Of a DNA stretch of 64,000 nt, positions 56,210-64,000 are shown piece by piece. Made by a program: the position numbers and the translations under genes. The notes under the pieces were generated by a model. The model was not told where the DNA came from. It worked only from the letters and a program-made list of their open reading frames with translations, and ran no database searches. Source of the DNA: Narthecium ossifragum (Eukaryota > Streptophyta > Magnoliopsida > Dioscoreales > Nartheciaceae); contig OY986969.1 of assembly GCA_963920575.1 (NCBI GenBank), forward strand, positions 11,343,096-11,407,095, read 5' to 3'. Position 1 is the stretch's first letter. The number at the start of each line of letters is the position of its first letter.

Positions 56210-56366
56210 GATTCTTTTTAGGGATTAAGGGGGGCGAATTCTAGAGGATTTTTGCTGCTACTTTCTATTTCTTTGATATTTCAAGGGTTCTTCTTTCTTC
56301 TTCTAAGTATTGTTATTGATAAACCTTAATTCTTAGTCGAGGAAACTGAAACCTCAGAATCGATGA

Positions 56367-57224
56367 TGATACGATGCACCTTCTCTAGGGCTATCGTATC
56401 TGGTCTCTTACCTAGTCTCGGCTCCTCCTTAGCCAAAGCTATGGCTAGGTCGAGATATACCTTTAGGGTTTTAGGAGAAGCACCCTAGGTATTCGACAAG
56501 GAAGGCTGAAAACCGGAGGAGAGAGACGGATGAGGAAGAGGATTACCTTGCAGCTTCCTCAATGGTTGGCTGGCTTCACTTGGAGATCCAAGCCTTGGAG
56601 AACGTGGTGGAGGGAAGCACAGCAGCCAAGGAGACGCCGGGGACTTGGGGTTGGACGGCGGAGGTGGCTGGTAACGGCGGTAATGATAGTGGCCGGCTGG
56701 TGGAGAAGAATCCGGCTGTAGAGAGAGAAGGGTGAAGGTGGCTGGTGGTTTGTGGAATTAGGATTACAGCTACTCCTATATTACTTCTACTCCTAGGATT
56801 TATCTCTACTAAATAATAACTCTCATAAATTCGTCCCTCCATAATTACAAGCTATGGAGGTCCTTTTATAGAGGCCTCAAGAGAGTTCTACTCCAACTAG
56901 AGAACTACCTTGCTTTAATCAGCAAGTAACCATACTTTCCTACTAAGACTCAATCTTATCTCAACTTCCTAATAACAAGGACTCATAATAGGAACTGATT
57001 TAAGCAAATCATAAACAGAACTCAATCTAGGAAACTGACTCAATCAAGATAACTACTAACTAGGAAATCAACTAAGTAAGCAAACCAGCTAGGAATAGGA
57101 TTCCTTTGGCCGGCTGAGCTTAGAACGCCCAAAGGGACTTGGGTGCAACCAACTCCTTGGCGTGGGCCCATCCAAGCAAGGATGTGGGTCCCTTCTTGGA
57201 ATGGCTCGGTTCGACCTTGTATCA
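56367..57224 (-). mobile_element. Family B solo LTR (minus)
   Basis: 858 bp from TGATACGATGCACC to the reverse of the B start (TTCGACCTTGTATCA), with the perfect TSD GATGA (56362-56366 and 57225-57229). Confidence 0.95.
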
Positions 57225-57733
57225 GATGAACTGTGAGATCTAATCTATCTTTATTGTTCAATTCATATTTGAGTATTGGATGTTTTTTTGTGATTATATT
57301 CATGATTGTTTTGTTTAATTGCTAGGAGGCCTATTAGTTTATTATTCATTGTAATCTACTACTAGGTTGGATATCAAATCCGTAATTGTTTGATCCCTCT
57401 AATCTGAGAAGCAACTAGAGTTTAATGATTTACTGTGTTTCAGAGATTGTTAGATCTTAGAAAGAATGTTCGACTAAATTAAATGCAACCGCTTGTGCTT
57501 GTGTTGTTTAGCTTCGTCGATCTCCCTATTCTTTAAGGCTGCTACTAGATTAAATCTACAGAGCTTGTCTTAGGTTGTTTAGTAGTTAGGGTTAATTGGA
57601 TCGCTTGTTTCTAATTAACTATGATTGAGGTGAGATTCGAATTTAATTCGAACGATGAATATTCAAGGTGTGAATTATATATACTTGCATCAATGACCAG
57701 TCATAAAGATTCCGATGGTGGATGTTGACTTAG

Positions 57734-58951
57734 TGATACGAGTCGATCCGACTCGACCAACTGGATCCGAACCCAGAAGAGGAACCAAACTGGTTCAGCC
57801 TCTTTCCTAGTTTGACTTGGACTTCCCTAGTTCAAATTAGAGTATTTAATTAGGATTTATTATTATTCTTTATTTGAGTCCTAGTTGATTGTTAGGAATT
57901 AATTAAGAGTCCCTTTGAGTTAGAAAGTTGAGTTGAGTCAGAAACCTTATTACTTGCTAATTAAGCAAGGGAGTTTTCTAGTGGATTAGAACTCTGTCAA
58001 GGTCTCAATAAAAGAACCTTAGTAGTTTTGTATTAGGTTATGAATGCATGAAATGAATGAATTATGAGTAGTTGATAAATTATCATAGGAGTAGAATATC
58101 ATAGGAGTAGTGATAATATAGTTTCCCCCAGATATCTACCATAGATCCATCTTCTTCCCCGCTGGTCATCTTCTCCGCAGCCGGCATCGCCTTCACCGCA
58201 CGTCAGCGCCACGTCACCCCATACTGTTCATCTTCTTCCTCCTTTCTATCCCGAAACCCTAGCCAAGCTTCACCGCCGTTCCCTCTCCGGCCGTCACCGC
58301 TACCACCCAAGACCGCCATCGTCTTCCCCTACCTCCCACAACTCCGGCCATACCCTTTCCGTAGGCCTTCACCATCTCCGGAGCCGTCCCCGACAAGCAA
58401 CCTCCGTTCTCATCTCCGGCAACCCCGCGTCCGTCCCCGATTTCACCCCTAAACATCCTAAAACCTTCCTCGTCTCTCCACGACCCTTTCTTGACCATCT
58501 TCCCGACGTCCCAAGCCCCAGCCAAGCTCCCCGTCGTCCCCGACGCCGGTGAACCCAAACCCCCGCCGTCCATCTCCCAGATCCGGTCGATCCGCCACCT
58601 ACCTCACCGATCCGAGCCGTTAGATCTCTTCCCCAGCTCCAGGCGACCCTTCCTGGAAGTGTCCCGACCACCGCCGCCGTCCCTATCGCCGGCGATCCCT
58701 CCGGTGACCCCTCGGCCCTTAGATCCGATCACCCTGACTCAGCCCAATCCAACCCACTTGACCCTCAACCCAGCCCAATCCGGTTCAGCCAGATAGATCA
58801 GATTCAGCCTAGTCTGATTCAGCCACCTAACTCGATATAGCTAGCCAAATCAGCCCATTGGATTCAAATCAAGTCCGATCAGGCCGATTCTGATCGATTG
58901 GAGCAGTTAGAGACCCATTACGAGAGGATCACGAGTAGACCGCTCGTAACA
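57734..58951 (+). repeat. Family A 5' LTR
   Basis: 1218 bp. It lacks about 45 bp (near 58198) that the 3' LTR retains, which includes one CCACGTCAG box. Confidence 0.95.
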
Positions 58952-58954
58952 ACT

Positions 58955-58966
58955 TGGTATCAGAGC
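58955..58966 (+). other. Primer binding site, initiator-Met tRNA type (family A)
   Basis: TGGTATCAGAGC three bases after the LTR end CTCGTAACA. Confidence 0.92.
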
Positions 58967-59015
58967 TCCGTTCCACCGACTGTGCGGTTCAGACTCTACT
59001 GGATACTTCGCCACC

Positions 59016-59600
59016 ATGTACGGAGTACCCCAGGAAAGTTTGGAGCAGCAATTCAAGATTATGCAGGCCCAGTTGAACCTCTGTTCGACTCTGATAGAGC
59101 GCCAGAGCAGAGAATTGGAGCGGATTTCCAATAGTTGGTCGAGGATAACTCAGACTTCGAGTCAGACCCCTACTGCAACCCAGATTGCGGAACCTAACCC
59201 CGAGCCAACTCGGATTAGGAATCCGCCTACTACAACTCTGAAAGCAACTCCCATTGTAACTCCGAGTTTAACTCCGCCAGATCCGGGTGAACACCTTCTA
59301 GAACCTTCCCATGATTTTTCTGGAAATTTACCTATTTTTCCAGATTTTTCCCGGCATATTCTCTCTCTTCCTGGGTTGGCTCACTCCCGGCTTAGCCACG
59401 TGGCTCATCCCCTACCTCGAGCCGCGGCTCACCCCGTACCTCCCGCCCGGCTCAGCTCCAAGCCATCAACCCTTCGTCCCGGCTCATCCACGGCTCCGTC
59501 GGCTCATCCCCAAGCCGCCACCCCAACGCCGCCGTCCGACGTCTTCCTCCCCATCCACCCATCTAGGAAGCATCGGCGTCCTTCCCCAAAGCCACCGTGA
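59016..59600 (+). CDS. Family A internal protein, N-terminal frame, 194 aa
   Basis: The same start as the minus copy at 49176 (MYGVPQESLEQQFKIMQ). It has the Gln-rich first 40 residues, TQIAEPNPEPTRI linker, PIFPDFS patch and Pro-rich part ending SRKHRRPSPKPP. It stops at TGA 59598-59600, where the other two copies have TGG. Translation beyond the stop agrees with them as far as SSISRIP, then about 37 bp are missing near 59690 and the matching reading moves to the frame of 59311-60453. Unknown function. Confidence 0.5.
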   Translation: MYGVPQESLEQQFKIMQAQLNLCSTLIERQSRELERISNSWSRITQTSSQTPTATQIAEPNPEPTRIRNPPTTTLKATPIVTPSLTPPDPGEHLLEPSHDFSGNLPIFPDFSRHILSLPGLAHSRLSHVAHPLPRAAAHPVPPARLSSKPSTLRPGSSTAPSAHPQAATPTPPSDVFLPIHPSRKHRRPSPKPP

Positions 59601-59689
59601 CCGACCAAGACCACGGAGAAAGCTTGGATCACCGGGATTCAACTCCGGCGAACTCCCCTATTGCAGTATTCTTCAATCAGCCGTATTCC

Positions 59690-60720
59690 CAAGACCTTCC
59701 CGTACCTGTTGCCGACGAGCTCAAGCATCGTCGCGGCCTAGAACACCGGTGAACACCGGCGACGAACTCCACCGCGCCGCCACCTTCAGATCCGACGTGC
59801 TCGAAGCCCCATCCAGCAATCAAACCGTACGGATGGAATCGCCAGGTCCCTGCGAAGCTTCCTGTGCCGTTGCCGCTCTCCGACGAGCTCGTTTCGCCGT
59901 TGATCCAGCTCCGGCAGCTTCTCAGCCGTCCGATCAAGACTGCAACTTGATCCAGCCGTTTGATCAGCCTGATCTTCGATCCAGTGGTTCCGATCTTCGA
60001 TCTGAACCTGATCCAAGAGTCCCCAGCAATCAGGACCATCCAGATCAACTCCATGTGATCAAGATGCATCCTCAGCCGTTGATCAAGCATTCAAAGGTTG
60101 ATATGAGCCATCAAAGGAGCTACCCTTCTTATTCAGATGCCATATTCAATCTGATCAGATTTGATTATGATGGTAACATCGGTTTAGCTCAACTGACTCA
60201 AGTCCAGATTGACACCGGTAGAGCCAACCAAGTCAGACAGGTTTGGACCAGAGTACGACTCAGCACAGCTGAAGATTCAACTTGGTTCAACCAACTTCTA
60301 GCCCAGACTAGTGCAGCAGAAGCATGGTCCAGCCATCTTCCCTTCAGATTGGATCAAAGCCAGCTTGACCCAGATTCAAGCCAAGTCCCTGCACAGTTGA
60401 TCAAACCATGGAGATCAGATCCCCCATCCTATGGTCATGGGCAACACTACTGATGGGATATGATGAGGATGATCCAGGAGAGCCATTGAGGATCATATTC
60501 CTGGAGCTACCTGAGCCATCAGATCGACCTCCAGATGCTCCATCCTCTGCACGATCCATCAGATGCTTGGTACTGCTACCACTGGACTCGCCATGGGATC
60601 GACCTGGTTTCTCACCACCGAGTCCAGAGCAACAGAAGCAAGTTGATTCGGTCCAGCCACATGGAGCCATCCTACCTGACTTAACTCTGCCCTTGAGGAC
60701 AAGGCCAATTTTGAAGGAAG
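59690..60720 (+). pseudogene. Family A internal protein, central and C-terminal part
   Basis: In the frame running to 60453: RPSRTCCRRAQASSRPRT, HRAATFRSDV, DQDCNLIQPFDQPDL (no stop here, unlike the other two copies), IKMHPQPLIKH, GLAQLTQVQI and STAEDSTWFNQ. A frame slip near 60420 leads to WATLLMGYDEDDPGEPLRI and the polypurine tract. Confidence 0.5.
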
Positions 60721-60725
60721 GGGGG
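60712..60725 (+). other. Polypurine tract of family A
   Basis: GAAGGAAGGGGGGA-type run directly before the 3' LTR, after CCTTGAGGACAAGGCC. Confidence 0.85.
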
Positions 60726-61988
60726 AGATACGAATCGATCCGACTCGACCAACTGGATCCGAACCCAGAAGAGGAACCAAACTGGTTCAGCCTCTTTCTT
60801 AGTTTGACTTGGACTTCCCTAGTTCAAACTAGAGTATTTAATTAGGATTTATTATTATTCTTTATTTGAGTCATAGTTGATTGTTAGGAATTAATTAAGA
60901 GTCCCTTTGAGTTAGGAAGTTGAGTTGAGTCAGAAACCTTATTACTTGCTAATTAAGCAAGGGGGTTTTCTAGTGGATTAGGACACTGTCAAGGTCTCTA
61001 TAAAAGGACCTTAGTAGTTTTGTATTAGGTTATGAATGCATGAGATGAATGAATTATGAGTAGTTGATAAATTATCATAGGAGTAGAATATCATAGGAGT
61101 AGTGATAATATAGTTTCCTCCAGATATCTACCATAGATCCATCTTCTTCCCCGCTGGTCATCTTCTCCGCAGCCGGCATCGCCTTCACCTTCATCTTCTT
61201 CCTCCACGCCACTTTCTCTCTCCGCCACGTCAGCGACCCCCACCGCCACGTCACCCCCTACTGTTCATCTTCTTCCTCCTTTCTATCCCGAAACCCTAGC
61301 CAAGCTTCACCGCCGTTCCCTCTCCGGCCGTCCCCGTTACCACCCAAGACCGCCATCGTCTTCCCCTACCTCCCACAACTCCGGCCATACCCTTTCCGTA
61401 GGCCTTCACCATCTCCGGCGCCGTCCCCGACAAGCAACCTCCGTTCTCATCTCTGGCAACCCCACGTCCGTCCCCGATTTCACCCGTAAACCATCCTAAA
61501 ACCTTCCTCGTCTCTCCACGACCCTTTCCCGACCATCTTCCCGACGTCCCAAGCCCCAGCCGAGCTCCCCGTCGTCCCCGACGCCGGTGAACCCAAACCC
61601 CCGCCGTCCATCTCCCAGATCCGGCCGATCCGCCACCTACCTCACCGATCCGAGCCGTTAGATCTCTTCCCCAGCTCCAGGCGACCCTTCCTGGAAGTGT
61701 CCCGACCACCGCCGCCGTCCCTATCGCCGGCGATCCCTCCGGTGACCCCTCGGCCCTTAGATCCGATCCCCCTGACTCAGCCCAATCCAACCCACTTGAC
61801 CCTCAACCCAGCCCAATCCTGTTCAGCCAGCTAGATCAGATTCAGTCTAGTCTGATTCAGCCACCTAACTCGATCTAGCTAGCCAAATCAGCCCATTGGA
61901 CTCAAATCAAGTCCGATCAGGCCGATTCTGATCGATTGGAGCAGTAGAGACCCATTACGAGAGAATCACGAGTAGACCGCTCGTAACA
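60726..61988 (+). repeat. Family A 3' LTR
   Basis: 1263 bp, TATAAAAGG at 60999-61007, CCACGTCAGCG and CCACGTCACC boxes at 61225-61255, ends CTCGTAACA. Confidence 0.95.
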
Positions 61989-61993
61989 CTTAG

Positions 61994-62467
61994 ACCAAGG
62001 TTTGTTCTCTTGAATAAATCCGTTTCTTCAATTTAGATTATTTCTCATTCGTTTTCGTTATATTCAAAACCCCCATCTTGGTTCCCTAAATTCAGGTCAA
62101 GAGTTATACCTTTCCCTGTCTAGGAAGAAATAATCATCGTAGGAAGGAGCAGATGAGGACCCTCGAAGTGAGCCTTTAACCTTCTTTGTCCCGCTCATTT
62201 CTGTAGCTTTCTTCTTCCTCTTCTCAGCTTGCTTCATAGCCTTGGGTGGAGGAGTCGGTGCCTGAAGTGGAGGAGTCGGTGCTTGAGGTGGAGGAGGTCC
62301 GGCATTCTTGGTGCGAGGTATGGTGCACGGCTAGGTTAGGGTTTTGAGAGGAGAGGCGCGACGGACGAAGGAGAGGTGTAGGGCTAACCAGGGGAGCTGC
62401 GGTCGATGGAGAGGCTAGGGCAGGATCGATCCAGGGAGAAAATGTGTGTTAGATCGGGTGGGGGGTT
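61994..62467 (+). mobile_element. Athila-type remnant between LTRs, with polypurine tract
   Basis: The beginning (GTTTGTTCTCTTGAATAAAT) continues the LTR interrupted at 57733. The end GGGTGGGGGGTT (62456-62467) is a polypurine tract before the next LTR start at 62468. In between lies an antisense reading. Confidence 0.6.
62095..62332 (-). pseudogene. Antisense reading upstream of an Athila/Tat 3' LTR
   Basis: The minus-strand reading gives TIPRTKNAGPPPPQAPTPP, a repeat APTPP, a basic KRKKKATEMSGTKKVKG stretch and SSAPSYDDYFFLDRERYNS, then a stop. Some Athila/Tat members carry extra frames, including antisense ones, at exactly this place before the 3' LTR. No start codon of its own lies in the conserved part, and the fold is unknown. 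Confidence 0.4.
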
Positions 62468-62636
62468 TGATGAGACGTGAAAAGTACACAAGTTAACCCC
62501 TTAATTTACCTTTATTAGTCTTCGAGCAAGGCCGTACTGACGATTATTACCCTATGGCAGGTACAAGAGCCCTCAATGAGGATTGGATCAAGTTCCGAGC
62601 TTAAACGATGTCATTCGGGCCAGTTTTTATGAAGAA

Positions 62637-62933
62637 GATCGATCCTTTATTGAAGAAGGATCGATCCTTTGAAGTACATTAAGAAGAAAGCCAATCAGGA
62701 CAACAAGGATCGATCCTATGTCATGAGAGGATCGATCACTTTTGCGCATTTTTCAGTGACAGAGCGCAAATTCTAGAGGATCAATCTTCACCTACTGAAA
62801 GATCGATCTTCATCGGGGCGCAGCTAGAATTCAAGAGAAAGGATCGATCCTTTCCTATAGGAGGATCGATCCTCCATGGGACCAGCGATCACACGAAGAG
62901 GAAGATCGATCCTCTCCCTTACGAGGATCGATC
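62637..62933. promoter_or_regulatory. GATCGATC paired array, five pairs all at 22 bp
   Basis: Pair starts: 62637/62659, 62708/62730, 62779/62801 (first GATCAATC), 62842/62864, 62904/62926. All offsets are 22. The pairs themselves recur every 71, 71, 63 and 62 bp. The array ends about 65 bp before the TATA box. Confidence 0.85.
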
Positions 62934-62997
62934 CTTTTGTGCCAGCCGAGCAAAATCAATGGTCCATATCTAATCTGAGTGGGGGAGGCTTGTTTAC

Positions 62998-63006
62998 TAT
63001 AAATAG
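62998..63006 (+). promoter_or_regulatory. TATA box of the Athila/Tat-type LTR
   Basis: TATAAATAG after CCATATCTAATCTGAGTGGG, the same context as at 11952 and 56201. Confidence 0.75.
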
Positions 63007-64000
63007 ACCCCTTATGGGGGATTTTAGGGATCTTCTCGAAGTCCTTTCTCCAGCCCTTCTAGTTTTCTTACCCAATTGAGAGGAGGACTTCTTGGAGGGA
63101 ATCCATGGGAGGAGAGCTTCATCAACCTCCATCCATGGATCCAACCAAGATGAGTAGCTAACTTCCTTTATCTTGGGATTTCCATGTAGTTCTAGGATTC
63201 TTTTGTAGTTTTCTTAGGGTTTTTGATGTGTAATCTTTGGGGATGATCTATTGTATGGATTTGAGCATGATTTCTCTATCTTTGTACATGGATCTTATAT
63301 GTTGAATGGATGAATGCCTTTCTTTGGTATGAGTTAGAACTTGTGCATGATAGGTGTTTGTTGTTATACCCCAATGAATTGGATGTGCTAGAAACACATC
63401 CAATTACATTGGGAGGATGATTAGCCCGAGATTAGAGATTAGGGATGCTAGAACCATCCCTATCTCTCTAATTAGAGGATCCATTCTATCTTTCTCTTGC
63501 ATTGGATTCAAGGTGCTAGAACCATCTCGATCCAATGCCTGACTCCATACAATACCTTTACCTTGCGACGAATCGATCTTAATCGAAGGTTCGTTAGCGA
63601 CGATAGAAGCTAATCACTCATTCGTCGACTTTGTGAATGTGCCTCTTTCCGGCGGATGATCCTAACCCGACTTCCGTTGAGCGATAAGTGAGGCTAACCA
63701 CCCGCTTATCGACTTTTAGATTTCGATCATCCCAATTGGATTACACACCTCAATTCCTTAGGAGGCTACATTAGAACCTACAATGAAATGGAGATCCCAA
63801 GACCTCTCTATATTAGTTATACTTCTCTTCACTTAGTTAATTACTTTAATAGTCATTAATCCAAAACCCAAATCATTTTAGCTAGTTGTTTGGAGTTATC
63901 TATCGAGTACGTTAGTCAATTCTCATTTCCCTGCGGATCGACCCGGACTCCCGCTAACTACGTAGTAGTTAGTTAGGATTCGGTATAAATTGTAATCTTG

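Larger units (their letters stand above)
55492..57733 (+). mobile_element. Athila-type LTR with nested B LTR, right part displaced by A element
   Basis: Starts TGTGAATGCATAATG, similar to the LTR start at 11238. It shares AAAGTCTAGTTTCTGGAGAA with that LTR, a motif array and a TATA box. It continues after the A element at 61994. The exact LTR end is not identified. Confidence 0.65.
57734..61988 (+). mobile_element. Family A element, complete (plus)
   Basis: Perfect TSD CTTAG (57729-57733 and 61989-61993). 5' LTR 57734-58951, internal 58952-60725, 3' LTR 60726-61988. The first base of the 3' LTR is A instead of T. The 5' LTR TATA box is degraded (TCAATAAAAG near 58005) while the 3' LTR keeps TATAAAAGG (60999-61007). 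No gag or pol domain. Confidence 0.96.
62468..64000 (+). mobile_element. Athila/Tat-type LTR, right end outside window
   Basis: Starts TGATGAGACGTG after the polypurine tract. It carries the most regular GATCGATC array, a TATA box and, near the window edge, the usual LTR-tail phrase CCCTGCGGATCGACCCGGAC. The primer site would be expected just beyond 64000 if this were a 5' LTR; the polypurine tract before it says it was a 3' LTR. Confidence 0.8.

Overview
The window looks like a gene-free stretch of nuclear DNA from a flowering plant with a large, transposon-rich genome. The species cannot be told from the sequence. I found no credible host gene, tRNA, rRNA or CRISPR array. Nearly every base can be placed in an LTR retrotransposon, and elements are nested up to four deep. 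Twelve insertions are closed by perfect 5-bp target-site duplications (TSDs) read directly from the sequence, which gives a reliable insertion history.

Families (names A to H are local labels). A: LTR about 1.2-1.4 kb, ends TGATACGAG...CTCGTATCA or CTCGTAACA, initiator-Met tRNA primer site (TGGTATCAGAGC), no recognisable gag or pol. Nine loci: three with internal sequence (18613-23995, 45992-50557, 57734-61988), four solo LTRs, one partial LTR and one short fragment. B: LTR about 0.83-0.96 kb, one full non-autonomous element (24474-28876) and three solo LTRs. D: a Reina-like chromovirus (45259-54882, minus) with gag, protease, RT and RNase H but no integrase. A, B and D share the primer-site context, a TATAAAAGGACCT core promoter and the sequence next to the polypurine tract, so A and B look like internally replaced relatives of D. 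C: LTRs of about 2.2 kb, ends TGTGAGGACC...GCGCGACA; together with the decayed element E (28920-40085, minus) they belong to a Tekay-like chromovirus. Athila/Tat-type Ty3/gypsy elements form the older layer.

Layout. 1-3822: C LTR (minus) inside an A LTR inside another C piece. 3823-14565: an Athila element with degenerate gag-PR-RT-RH-IN, split in integrase by a solo A LTR (8371-9687), with a long 3' LTR from 11238. 14566-16425: a second Athila/Tat-type element H (LTR end, tRNA-Asp primer site, gag). 16426-28919: a minus-strand Tat element broken by A (18613-23995, itself holding a solo C LTR) and by full element B. 28920-40085: decayed chromovirus E, hosting a C LTR with a nested B LTR and two solo A LTRs. 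40086-43883: a probable old minus-strand LTR (G) hosting B-like and A solo LTRs. 44050-55491: remains of a possible SIRE-like copia LTR split by element D, which itself holds a full A element. 55492-64000: Athila-type LTRs, a solo B LTR and a full A element.

How it works together. No element here encodes a complete intact set of proteins. The Athila RT reads FMDN and the D RT reads FFND where two aspartates are expected. A and B have no enzymes and D has no integrase, so recent A and B movement must have used proteins from elsewhere. The most unusual signal is regulatory-looking: LTRs of otherwise different families carry arrays of GATCGATC in pairs whose starts are 21-23 bp apart (22 bp in 16 of 25 pairs). 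A second array type has TCGA cores phased at 12 bp. Neither is explained by any coding function.
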